Assembly: GCA_002493005.1 (NCBI GenBank)
Contig: DKXL01000054.1
Span: 33,298-97,297 of the forward strand
Direction: 5' to 3'
Length of the DNA stretch: 64,000 nt
Source of the DNA: Ruminococcaceae bacterium UBA7127
GTDB lineage: Bacteria > Bacillota > Clostridia > Oscillospirales > Acutalibacteraceae
In this document: one piece after another, positions 28,146 through 36,251 of the stretch
How positions within the stretch are numbered: position 1 is the first letter of the stretch
How the letters are laid out: every line of letters starts with the position of its first letter
Notes under the pieces: model-generated
Told to the model about the DNA's origin: nothing
The model's input: only the letters and a program-made list of their open reading frames with translations
The model's database searches: none
Made by a program: the position numbers and the translations under genes

Positions 28146-28577
28146 ATGAAAAAGATACTTGTACTTTTGGGACCTAATCTGAATATGGTCGGAGTTAGAG
28201 AAAAAGGAATTTACGGTGAGGAAACCGCAGAGGATATAAAAAATCAGATTTTGGCATTTGCTGAAATGAATAATTATTCCGCTGAGGTTTTCCAGTCTAA
28301 TCACGAGGGAGATTTGATTGATAAAATACATTCTGCTAAAGGAAACTTTGATGCAGTTGTAATTAATGCTGGTGCTCTAACTCATTACAGCTATGCTCTT
28401 CGTGATGCGATTGCGTGCGTAAAAATTCCTTTTGTAGAGGTCCATATGTCCAATATTCATGCAAGAGAGGAATTCAGGCACACCTCGGTTATTGCTCCGG
28501 TTTGCGTCGGACAAATTGCAGGTTTTGGCAAGTCGAGTTATTTTCTTGCGATTTCAGCATTAAAGGATTTGATTTAA
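28146..28577 (+). CDS. aroQ: 3-dehydroquinate dehydratase, type II
   Basis: 143 residues from the ATG at 28146, 6 nt after AAAGGTGA; an in-frame GTG at 28137 overlaps that site and is rejected. LLGPNLNMVG and the catalytic tyrosine Y23 in GIYGEE, SNHEGDLIDKI, INAGALTHYS with the catalytic His, and VHMSNIHAREEFRH are all present. The enzyme dehydrates 3-dehydroquinate in the shikimate pathway. No other shikimate genes are in the window. The 120 nt upstream hold repeat copy A and no clear promoter. Confidence 0.97.
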   Translation: MKKILVLLGPNLNMVGVREKGIYGEETAEDIKNQILAFAEMNNYSAEVFQSNHEGDLIDKIHSAKGNFDAVVINAGALTHYSYALRDAIACVKIPFVEVHMSNIHAREEFRHTSVIAPVCVGQIAGFGKSSYFLAISALKDLI

Positions 28578-29669
28578 TTGAAAGAAATTCTTATAGAAAA
28601 TCGAATTAATAAGTTAAAATCTGTCATCGTCAACAATGATGAGGCAATTTTACTTACAAACGAAATAAATATAGGTTATTTTTGCGGCTTTTTTAAAAGT
28701 GAAGGTTATTTGCTCGTTACTGCCTATAAAACAATTCTGTTTGTCGATTTCAGATATTTTGAAGCTGCACAAAAGCTTTCAAAGTGTTGTGAAGTGATAT
28801 GCTTTAATAAGCTTATGGATAATCTTTCTTCTGTTTTAAAATCCTGTAATATTAAAAATCTCTATTTTGAAATTTCAAATATAAGTCTTGCAAGATATTC
28901 GTTTTTTAAGACAAATCTTGAAAAACATTCAATCTGTTGTATTAATTCCGACTTGATTGATAAAAAAATATCTGAGATTCGCATAATAAAGGACAAGACC
29001 GAGATTGAAAAAATTGCAGAAGCTCAGCGTATTACCGAAAAATCTTATCTTGAAGTGCTCAATTTTTTAAAGCCCGGAGTTACCGAACGTAAGATTTCAC
29101 TTGAACTTGAGCATCTAATTAAGCTAAACGGAGGCGCTGACGTTTCTTTTGATTTGATTACGATAACAGGCAAAAAGACATCACTTCCGCACGGTGTGCC
29201 GTCTGATGATGTTGTCTGCGAAGGTGATTTCTTTACTTTTGACATCGGTTCAATTTATGACGGCTATCACAGTGATACTACTCGAACTGTCGCAGTTAAA
29301 AATGCAAGTGAAGAAATGCAACATGTTTACAACATCGTGCTCCGTGCTCAGAAAGCTGCATTAAATGCCCTAAAAGAAGGGGTAAAATGCAGCGATATTG
29401 ATAAAACAGCAAGAGATATAATTAAAAACGAGGGCTTTGGGGAATACTTTGGCCATGCAACAGGTCACGGTGTCGGACTTGAAATTCATGAAGCTCCTAC
29501 TGTATCAATGAACGGTGATATAATTCTACGTGAGGGTATGGTAATTACCGATGAACCCGGAATATATCTGCCTAATAAATTTGGTGTAAGAATAGAAGAT
29601 ATGGTTTGTGTTACAAAACAGGGCTGCGAAAATTTCGTTTCTTTGCCAAAAGAACTTATTATCGTGTAA
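28578..29669 (+). CDS. pepP: Xaa-Pro aminopeptidase family protein (M24B)
   Basis: 363 residues from a TTG directly after the aroQ stop, with AAAGGA about 10 nt upstream. The N-terminal creatinase-like domain (about 1-130) is followed by the pita-bread metallopeptidase fold: VSFDLITITGKKTSLPHG, FFTFDIGSIYDGYHSDTTR (two metal Asp), ATGHGVGLEIHE, ITDEPGIYLP and RIEDMVCV, which supply the Asp/Asp/His/Glu/Glu metal set. It removes N-terminal residues preceding proline. The pair aroQ-pepP-efp is common in Firmicutes. Confidence 0.93.
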   Translation: MKEILIENRINKLKSVIVNNDEAILLTNEINIGYFCGFFKSEGYLLVTAYKTILFVDFRYFEAAQKLSKCCEVICFNKLMDNLSSVLKSCNIKNLYFEISNISLARYSFFKTNLEKHSICCINSDLIDKKISEIRIIKDKTEIEKIAEAQRITEKSYLEVLNFLKPGVTERKISLELEHLIKLNGGADVSFDLITITGKKTSLPHGVPSDDVVCEGDFFTFDIGSIYDGYHSDTTRTVAVKNASEEMQHVYNIVLRAQKAALNALKEGVKCSDIDKTARDIIKNEGFGEYFGHATGHGVGLEIHEAPTVSMNGDIILREGMVITDEPGIYLPNKFGVRIEDMVCVTKQGCENFVSLPKELIIV

Positions 29670-29675
29670 AAACTC

Positions 29676-29704
29676 TTGCTTTTTTCCATTTTATTATGTA
29701 TAAT
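29676..29704 (+). promoter_or_regulatory. Candidate promoter of efp
   Basis: TTGCTT (29676-29681) and TATAAT (29699-29704) with 17 nt spacing lie just after the pepP stop and about 60 nt before efp. Confidence 0.6.
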
Positions 29705-29768
29705 ATTACTTGATATGTTTACGGTATGCTATTTTTCCGTATAAAGATAAATTTAGGAGGTATTACTA

Positions 29769-30326
29769 ATGATATCAGCAGGTGATTTTAGAAACGGCGT
29801 AACATTTGAAATGGATGGTCAGGTTGTATCCATCATCGAGTTTCAGCATGTTAAGCCGGGAAAAGGTGCTGCGTTTGTTAGAACAAAAATCAGAAATGTT
29901 ATTACAGGTGCAGTAGTTGAAAAAACTTTTAACCCTAATGACAAATATCCGACTGCTTTCATTGACAGAAAAGATATGGAGTTCAGCTACGCTGACGGAG
30001 ATCTTTATTACTTTATGGATACTGAAACTTGGGAGCAGATTCCGATTAACAAGAATGTGCTTGGCGATAACTTTAAGTTTGTTAAAGAGAATATGGTATG
30101 TAAGGTTCTCTCATACAAAGGTAATGTGTTTGGTGTTGAGCCGCCTAACTTTGTAGAACTTCAGATTACAAAGACCGATCCCGGATTTAAGGGCGATACA
30201 GCTACAAATGCTACAAAGCCTGCAACTCTTGAAACAGGTGCAGAAATCAAGGTTCCTCTCTTTATCGATGAAGGTGAAGTAATTCAAATCGATACAAGAA
30301 CAGGAGAATACATGGGCAGAGCATAA
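29769..30326 (+). CDS. efp: Elongation factor P
   Basis: 185 residues in three beta-barrel domains: KOW-like N domain with the KPGKGAAFV loop whose tip lysine is K32, the central domain with [15 protein letters not shown], and the C-terminal OB domain with [27 protein letters not shown] signature (conserved GDTA and KPATLETG). EF-P relieves ribosome stalling at polyproline. TAGGAGG lies before the ATG. No lysine-modifying enzyme genes are adjacent. Confidence 0.97.
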   Translation: MISAGDFRNGVTFEMDGQVVSIIEFQHVKPGKGAAFVRTKIRNVITGAVVEKTFNPNDKYPTAFIDRKDMEFSYADGDLYYFMDTETWEQIPINKNVLGDNFKFVKENMVCKVLSYKGNVFGVEPPNFVELQITKTDPGFKGDTATNATKPATLETGAEIKVPLFIDEGEVIQIDTRTGEYMGRA

Positions 30327-30345
30327 TCTCTGCAGGAGAATTATT

Positions 30346-30813
30346 ATGAATTTAACAGAAAGAATTTCTTATATTCGTGGACTTTGCGACGGCTTAAACC
30401 TTGACGAGTCTAAGCCTGAGGTTAAGGTTATTAATGCCATTGTTGAGCTTTTAGATGATATGGCATTTGCCGTAACTGATATGGAAGAGCTTTATGATGA
30501 GCTTAGTGCTCAGGTCGATGAAATTGATGAGGATTTAGCTGACGTTGAATCTGACGTTTATGACGATGACTGCGATTGCTGTGATTGTGATGACGATGAT
30601 TTTGATGATGAGGATAATCCTTTTTATGAAGTAACCTGCGGTGCTTGCGGACAAAAGCTAAATGTTGCCGAAGATGTTTTGCTTGAGGGCGAAATTGAGT
30701 GTCCAAACTGCGGCGAAGTGCTTGAATTTGATTTTTCTGATTTATTTGATGAAGACGGTTGTTGCCATGATAGTTGCACTTGTGATGAGTGCACAGAAGA
30801 ATGTGACGACTGA
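30346..30813 (+). CDS. CD1247-type small acidic protein with C-terminal zinc ribbon
   Basis: 155 residues. The N-terminal 65 residues form a predicted helical pair (MNLTERISYIRGLCDGLNLD...), the conserved part of the family named after Clostridioides CD1247. A strongly acidic, Cys-rich linker follows (DDDCDCCDCDDDDFDDEDN). A zinc ribbon then has two CxxC pairs, CGACG and CPNCG. The tail is rich in Asp and Cys again. Function is unknown; the usual neighbour is efp, as here, 19 nt upstream. Zinc or other metal binding is inference from the cysteines. Confidence 0.8.
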   Translation: MNLTERISYIRGLCDGLNLDESKPEVKVINAIVELLDDMAFAVTDMEELYDELSAQVDEIDEDLADVESDVYDDDCDCCDCDDDDFDDEDNPFYEVTCGACGQKLNVAEDVLLEGEIECPNCGEVLEFDFSDLFDEDGCCHDSCTCDECTEECDD

Positions 30814-30826
30814 TTTTAACAAAACT

Positions 30827-30863
30827 ACACCCCTTGTATAAAATATACAAGGGGTGTTATTTT
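30827..30863 (+). terminator. Strong intrinsic terminator whose 3' arm holds the yunB Shine-Dalgarno
   Basis: A perfect 14-bp stem, ACACCCCTTGTATA (30827-30840) and TATACAAGGGGTGT (30844-30857), with loop AAA, is followed by TATTTT. The AAGGGGTG of the 3' arm is also the only good ribosome site for the ATG at 30864. Confidence 0.88.
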
Positions 30864-31511
30864 ATGCTATACAGGAATCGGCGAAGAGTAAAGTATCGTA
30901 AACTAAAAAAATTTATAATCAGCACAATATTAATAATAACAACGATAATTGTATTTTGTGAAATACATTTGTCTGATTTTCGACCTGAATACATACGAAT
31001 ACAAGCAGAAATATTGTCTGTTAATTCAGTGAGCGATGCTGTAAACAGTACACTTGAAAAATATGATTACTCATATGATGATATAGCAAAACTTTCTTAT
31101 TCCGAAGACGGCAACGTAGTAGCTGTTACAACTGATTCATTTAAAATAAATAAGCTGAAAACTGAAATTAATAAAACTGTTCAAAAAGAAATAGCCAAGG
31201 TTTACGACAATCAAATTGATATACCCATAGGGTCATTTACCAATATAACCATACTGTCTAATGTAGGTCCGTGCGTCCCTGTTAATTTCAATCTGACAGG
31301 TAGTTTTTCATCAGAAATAATAAGTACCTTTGAACAGGCGGGAATAAATCAGACAATACACCATATCAGACTTATGCTTACCTCCAAAATTATGACCACC
31401 TCGCTTGATTATTCAGGAAACATTACTTTTACAACTGACTTTGAGATAGCGCAGTCGGTAATTGTGGGTGACATCCCCTCAAGCTACGGGAATTTATACA
31501 GAACATATTAA
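30864..31511 (+). CDS. yunB: Sporulation protein YunB
   Basis: 215 residues from the ATG at 30864; an upstream in-frame ATG at 30834 lies inside the terminator stem and is rejected. A basic N terminus (YRNRRRVKYRKLKKF) is followed by one transmembrane helix (about residues 17-34), then an extracytoplasmic domain with the SVSDAVNSTL, IPIGSFTNITILSNVGPCVPV and FTTDFEIAQSVIVGDIPSSY segments typical of YunB. The protein is sigma-E-controlled and contributes to spore formation in Bacillus. No sigma-E promoter was confidently recognised. Its presence suggests a spore-forming lineage. Confidence 0.92.
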   Translation: MLYRNRRRVKYRKLKKFIISTILIITTIIVFCEIHLSDFRPEYIRIQAEILSVNSVSDAVNSTLEKYDYSYDDIAKLSYSEDGNVVAVTTDSFKINKLKTEINKTVQKEIAKVYDNQIDIPIGSFTNITILSNVGPCVPVNFNLTGSFSSEIISTFEQAGINQTIHHIRLMLTSKIMTTSLDYSGNITFTTDFEIAQSVIVGDIPSSYGNLYRTY

Positions 31512-31535
31512 ATTTGCAAAAGACGATGAAAAATA

Positions 31536-31564
31536 TTGAAAAACAATATATCTTGTGTTATAAT
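31536..31564 (+). promoter_or_regulatory. Sigma-A promoter of the miaB-ylbF-mutSL operon
   Basis: TTGAAA (31536-31541) and TATAAT (31559-31564) with 17 nt spacing are 36 nt before the miaB start. Confidence 0.75.
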
Positions 31565-31599
31565 AAAACAGTTAATACAATGGGTTAGGAGGCATTAAT

Positions 31600-33000
31600 T
31601 TGCCTGAAAGTATTCTTATTTCCGAAAAGCAGTCGGAATATATGAAATTAATTGCTGAGATAATGGAAATTCGCAAAAGAGGCGATACACCGCTTGCATT
31701 TATCAGAACCTACGGTTGTCAGCAAAATGTAGCTGATAGTGAGAAAATCAAAGGAATGCTTGAACAGGCAGGTTTTGACTTTGTTGATTCACCCGACGAT
31801 GCGGATTTTATACTATTTAATACGTGCGCAGTCAGAGAACACGCTGAGGATAGAGTTTTCGGAAATGTCGGTGCTCTCAAAAACCTCAAACGCAGGCATC
31901 CGCAAATTTTGATAGCGTTGTGCGGCTGTATGATGGAGCAGGAGCATATTGCTAACAGGATTTATTCAAGTTTTCCTTTTGTAGGGCTTGTTTTCGGTAC
32001 GCATTCTCTTCATCACTTTCCTGAACTTATGTATAATTCACTTGTGGACGGCAAAAGAATTTTTGAACGTGGCAATGATGACAACAATATCTATGAGGGT
32101 TATCCCATTAAGCGTGACGGAACATTTAAGGGTTGGCTGCCGATAATGTACGGTTGCAATAATTTTTGTACCTACTGCATTGTTCCTTATGTTAGAGGAA
32201 GAGAACGTAGCCGTGAGAAAAGTATTATTATAAACGAAGCAAAAAATATGATTGCCGGTGGGTTTAAAGATATTACTTTGCTCGGACAAAATGTAAACTC
32301 ATATGGCAAGGGACTTGAAGACGGTGTGAATTTTTCACAGCTGTTGCGAGAAGTCGATTCTATAGACGGCGATTATTGGCTCAGGTTTATGACTTCACAT
32401 CCTAAGGATTGTTCTAAAGAGCTTATCGACACTATTGCGCAGGGTAAGCATATCAGTACACACCTTCATCTTCCTTTTCAAAGCGGTTCGGATAGAGTGC
32501 TCAAGGCTATGAATCGTCACTATGACCGAAAAAAATACCTTGAAATAATAAATTATGCAAAAGAGAAAATTGACGGATTATCGCTTACAAGTGATATAAT
32601 AGTAGGCTTTCCGGGTGAAACCTATGAGGATTTCAAACAAACTCTTTCTCTTATTCGTGAAGTTGAATTTACGTCACTGTTTACATTTATTTTTTCACCG
32701 AGAATTGGTACTCCTGCCGAGAAGATGGACGACCCTATACCTGCTTCTGAAAAATCAAAGTGGTTTAGAGAATTGCTTGATGTTCAGGAAGAAATTGCGG
32801 CAAAGCGTTGTTCGTCAATGGTCGGCAAGATAGAAAAAGTATTGATTGAGGGTGAAACCGGTAAAAATGATGAATTAAACGGTCGGACAAGCGGTAACAT
32901 AATAGTAGAACTCAAGGCACCAAAAGAAATGATTGGTACTTTTCAGAATGTAAAGATAACAAAAGCACGCAACTGGATCCTAAAAGGGGAACTTGCGTAA
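31600..33000 (+). CDS. miaB: tRNA-2-methylthio-N6-dimethylallyladenosine synthase MiaB
   Basis: 466 residues from a TTG at 31600 placed after AGGAGG. The N-terminal UPF0004 domain has three cluster cysteines (TYGCQQN, FNTCAVREHA, LCGCMMEQ), the radical SAM core has GCNNFCTYCIVPYVRGRE with CxxxCxxC, and a C-terminal TRAM domain ends the protein. MiaB adds the methylthio group to i6A37 of tRNAs; MiaA, which makes i6A, is encoded downstream at 38281. The order miaB-ylbF/ymcA-mutS-mutL-miaA resembles Bacillus ymcB-ymcA-cotE-mutS-mutL-miaA, without cotE. Confidence 0.97.
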   Translation: MPESILISEKQSEYMKLIAEIMEIRKRGDTPLAFIRTYGCQQNVADSEKIKGMLEQAGFDFVDSPDDADFILFNTCAVREHAEDRVFGNVGALKNLKRRHPQILIALCGCMMEQEHIANRIYSSFPFVGLVFGTHSLHHFPELMYNSLVDGKRIFERGNDDNNIYEGYPIKRDGTFKGWLPIMYGCNNFCTYCIVPYVRGRERSREKSIIINEAKNMIAGGFKDITLLGQNVNSYGKGLEDGVNFSQLLREVDSIDGDYWLRFMTSHPKDCSKELIDTIAQGKHISTHLHLPFQSGSDRVLKAMNRHYDRKKYLEIINYAKEKIDGLSLTSDIIVGFPGETYEDFKQTLSLIREVEFTSLFTFIFSPRIGTPAEKMDDPIPASEKSKWFRELLDVQEEIAAKRCSSMVGKIEKVLIEGETGKNDELNGRTSGNIIVELKAPKEMIGTFQNVKITKARNWILKGELA

Positions 33001-33015
33001 ATTAAGTAAGAAATT

Positions 33016-33122
33016 AGTGTGAAAAATCACACTGTTACAAATTATATTGCCCGCTCAGTTTATCGCAATGGTAACGAGTGATGGCTAAGTTGCCATTTAC
33101 GCCTTATATGCTCGTAATAAGG
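33016..33122 (+). other. Structured miaB-ylbF intergenic region
   Basis: Three hairpins follow the miaB stop: AGTGTGA-AAAA-TCACACT (33016-33033), AATGGTAAC/GTTGCCATT (33067-33097, one wobble pair, 13-nt loop) and CCTTAT/ATAAGG (33102-33122). ACGAG (33074-33078) can also pair with CTCGT (33111-33115) between the last two, a possible pseudoknot. None is followed by a long T-tract. No promoter was identified. This could be an RNA leader or a processing site for the ylbF-mutS part of the operon. Confidence 0.4.
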
Positions 33123-33175
33123 TTCGTAAGGATTTTTAAATATTATTTATGGGCAGAAAGGCTATGGTAATTAAA

Positions 33176-33583
33176 ATGGATATTATTTCAAAAGCAAGAG
33201 AACTGGGAAAACTTATTCAACAAGAGGAGTCTTATATCGCTTTACAGGCAGCACAGACCAAAGCTGATGCAGATATGGAGCTTCAACGCCTGATTGGAGA
33301 ATTCAATTTAAAAAGAATGGCAATTAATAATGAGGCGTCAAAAAAGGACAGAGATCAGGACAAGCTTTCTCAGCTCAATACTGAGATGAGAGAAGCCTAT
33401 TCCCAGATTATGTCAAATGAAAATATGATTGCTTACAATGAAGCAAAAGATAAGTTTGATGTAATAGCAAACAGAGTTCTTGCTATTGTTCAGCAGTCAG
33501 CTGAAGGTGCTGACCCCGAAACAGCTGACTATTCACAGTCGTCTTGCTCCGGCAGCTGTGAAACCTGCGGCGGATGCGGCTGA
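33176..33583 (+). CDS. YlbF/YmcA (RicA/RicF) family protein with C-terminal cysteine cluster
   Basis: 135 residues from the ATG at 33176, which gives the family's usual MDIISKARELGKLI opening; in-frame ATGs at 33149 and 33164 would add 9 or 4 residues and cannot be excluded, since AGAAAGG at 33155-33161 suits none perfectly. The body is alpha-helical with heptad character. The end is SSCSGSCETCGGCG, a compact cysteine cluster. In Bacillus, YmcA, YlbF and YaaT form an iron-sulfur complex that affects RNase Y processing and MiaB-dependent tRNA modification, and ymcA follows ymcB (a MiaB homologue), as here. A cluster ligand role for the tail is inference. Confidence 0.85.
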   Translation: MDIISKARELGKLIQQEESYIALQAAQTKADADMELQRLIGEFNLKRMAINNEASKKDRDQDKLSQLNTEMREAYSQIMSNENMIAYNEAKDKFDVIANRVLAIVQQSAEGADPETADYSQSSCSGSCETCGGCG

Positions 33584-33629
33584 TAAGTTCAATGTAAATT
33601 GATTAATACCCAATAAAGGATGTGAAACT

Positions 33630-36221
33630 ATGGCGCAGCTATCTCCAATGATGCAGCAATACTTTAAAATTAAAGAAGAAAACAAGGACAGTATTTTGTT
33701 CTTTCGCCTTGGAGATTTTTATGAAATGTTTTTTGATGATGCAAAGATAGCGTCCAAAGAACTTGAATTAACTTTGACCGGAAGAGATTGCGGTCAGGAC
33801 GAACGTGCTCCTATGTGCGGTGTGCCTTTTCACAGCTGTGAGGGTTATATAGCCAGATTGGTTTCAAAAGGCTATAAGGTTGCCATTTGTGAACAGACAG
33901 AAGATCCTGCTGTGGCAAAAGGTCTTGTAAAACGTGACATTGTCCGTGTTATTACTCCCGGTACGGTAATGGAATCAAGTATGCTTGATGAAAGCAAAAA
34001 TAACTATATTTGCTGTATGTTTTCTTCTGTCGGAGTTATCGGTCTTTGTTTTTGTGATATTTCCACAGGGGAATTATATGCTACAGAAATTAAAGGTAAA
34101 AATTCTTTTAATGTACTTACAAGTCAGCTTTCAAGCTACAATCCGCGAGAAATACTTTTGGGCGGAGATATTGTAAAAATCAAAGAACTTCCCAAATTTA
34201 TTAAGACCAAACTTTCGGCCGGAGTAGAAATGCTTGAGGACAAACAGTTCGATTTGTCAACTTGTAACGAGATAGTTAAAGAGCAATTTAAAACAGAATC
34301 TGATAATTTAAACGGAAAACCCGTTGTTATAAGCGCCTTAGGTGCACTGATTTCTTATTTGCGTGATACTCAAAAGAGCGGACTTGAGCGTATTAATCAT
34401 ATTGAGGTTTATAAAGAAAATAACTATATGCGTCTTGATTACAACACTCAGCGCAATCTTGAACTTACTCAAACCATGCTTTCAAAAGAAAAGCGCGGTT
34501 CTCTTTTGTGGGTGCTTGATAAAACCAAAACTGCAATGGGTAAAAGACTTATGCGTTCTTGGCTTGAACATCCATTGCTCAATATTACTTCAATAAACAA
34601 CCGTCAGAGCGCAGTCGAAGAACTTGTAAATGACAATATGCTAAGGCTTGAGATAACTGACAACATAAGCGGTATATTTGATATTGAACGGCTTATGACA
34701 AGGATAGTTTATGGTTCAGCAAATGCAAGAGATTTGCGTTCTTTGTGTTCAGCTATTAGCAATCTGCCTTCGCTGTCGGATTTGATGTCTGACTGCAAGT
34801 CATCATATTTGAAACAGATTTATAAGGATATGGATAGGCTTGAGGACATTTTTAATCTGATTGATTCTGCAATAGTAGAAGAACCTCCCTTTACAATTCG
34901 CGAAGGAGGTATGATAAAAAGGGGTTATAACCAAGAATTAGACGCAGTAACAGGCGATATGAATAACTCCAAGGATATCTTAGCACAAATTGAAGCTGAA
35001 CAGCGCGAGCTTACAAAAATACCAAAACTCAAGGTTGGTTACAATAGGGTGTTTGGATATTATATTGAAGTATCAAACTCATACAAGTCATTAGTGCCTG
35101 ATACATATATCCGTAAGCATACGCTTACTAACTGTGAACGATACATTACTCAGGACTTAAAAGATGTTGAGGGTAGAATTCTTGGAGCCAAGGACAGAGC
35201 AGTTTCGCTTGAGTACACCTTGTTTGATACAATCAGAAAAACTGTTGCCGATAATCTTGAGAGAATTCAGACAACAGCCAAAGCTATAGCAAATCTTGAT
35301 GTTATTACATCACTTGCTAATGTTGCCTCTGACAACAGATACATACGTCCTGATGTTAATCTTTCGACTTCAATCAGAATTAAGGATTCACGACACCCTG
35401 TTGTAGAAGCGTTGCTAAAGGATGCTCCGTTTGTTCCGAATGACGTTAATCTTGATTCTTCAAGTGACAGAGTTGCAATTATTACCGGACCGAATATGGC
35501 AGGTAAGTCAACATATATGCGCCAGATTGCTCTCATAGTTTTAATGGCGCAAATCGGCAGTTTTGTTCCTGCCTCATATGCTGAAATAGGCATTGTAGAC
35601 AGCATATTTACCAGAGTTGGAGCATCTGATGACTTATCATCAGGTCAGTCAACTTTTATGGTTGAAATGAGTGAAGTTGCCAATATTATTAAAAACGCAA
35701 CATCAAAAAGTTTGCTTATTCTTGATGAAATAGGCAGAGGAACTTCAACCTTTGACGGAATGAGCATTGCGCGAGCAGTTCTTGAATTTTGTGCAGACAA
35801 GAATAAACTTGGTGCCAAGACGCTTTTTGCTACACATTACCACGAGCTTACTGTAATGGAAAATCTGCTTGACGGTGTTAAGAATTATAATATTGCAGTC
35901 AAAAAGCGCGGTGACGATATTACATTTCTTCGTCGGATTATCCCCGGCGGCGCTGATGAAAGCTACGGAATAGAGGTTGCAAAGCTTGCAGGCATTCCTC
36001 AATCCGTTATTTCACGCGCAAAGGAAATTCTTGCTGAACTTGAAACCGGTAACAGCGAAAAATATACTCCTGCAAAGCAAAACACAGATGATGATATGCA
36101 GCTTTCTTTAATGTCTGTTGCAGACAGCCCTATTGTTGACAAAATAAAAAACACTGACATTAACACCTTAACGCCCATAGAAGCAATGAATTTACTCTAT
36201 GAGCTTAAGGGTATGGTATAA
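33630..36221 (+). CDS. mutS: DNA mismatch repair protein MutS
   Basis: 863 residues. The N-terminal mismatch-binding domain has LGDFYEMFFDDA with the Phe-x-Glu mismatch wedge. The connector, lever and clamp domains follow. The ABC ATPase has Walker A GPNMAGKS (620-627), DDLSSGQSTFMVEM signature, LILDEIGRGTSTFDG Walker B and FATHYHEL. The last 80 residues are the dimerisation helix region. Followed directly by mutL, which forms the repair pair with it. Confidence 0.98.
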   Translation: MAQLSPMMQQYFKIKEENKDSILFFRLGDFYEMFFDDAKIASKELELTLTGRDCGQDERAPMCGVPFHSCEGYIARLVSKGYKVAICEQTEDPAVAKGLVKRDIVRVITPGTVMESSMLDESKNNYICCMFSSVGVIGLCFCDISTGELYATEIKGKNSFNVLTSQLSSYNPREILLGGDIVKIKELPKFIKTKLSAGVEMLEDKQFDLSTCNEIVKEQFKTESDNLNGKPVVISALGALISYLRDTQKSGLERINHIEVYKENNYMRLDYNTQRNLELTQTMLSKEKRGSLLWVLDKTKTAMGKRLMRSWLEHPLLNITSINNRQSAVEELVNDNMLRLEITDNISGIFDIERLMTRIVYGSANARDLRSLCSAISNLPSLSDLMSDCKSSYLKQIYKDMDRLEDIFNLIDSAIVEEPPFTIREGGMIKRGYNQELDAVTGDMNNSKDILAQIEAEQRELTKIPKLKVGYNRVFGYYIEVSNSYKSLVPDTYIRKHTLTNCERYITQDLKDVEGRILGAKDRAVSLEYTLFDTIRKTVADNLERIQTTAKAIANLDVITSLANVASDNRYIRPDVNLSTSIRIKDSRHPVVEALLKDAPFVPNDVNLDSSSDRVAIITGPNMAGKSTYMRQIALIVLMAQIGSFVPASYAEIGIVDSIFTRVGASDDLSSGQSTFMVEMSEVANIIKNATSKSLLILDEIGRGTSTFDGMSIARAVLEFCADKNKLGAKTLFATHYHELTVMENLLDGVKNYNIAVKKRGDDITFLRRIIPGGADESYGIEVAKLAGIPQSVISRAKEILAELETGNSEKYTPAKQNTDDDMQLSLMSVADSPIVDKIKNTDINTLTPIEAMNLLYELKGMV

Positions 36222-36251
36222 ATTATACATTAACCAAAGGAGGTGACACAA

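Noticed and set aside
30503..30850. Antisense open frame with His/Arg-rich product
   Set aside because: It is the complement of the Asp/Cys-rich codons of the CD1247-type gene and crosses a terminator; composition alone explains it.
33016..33045. Intrinsic terminator after miaB
   Set aside because: The 7-bp stem is perfect but the sequence after it (GTTACAAATTAT) is not a T-tract.
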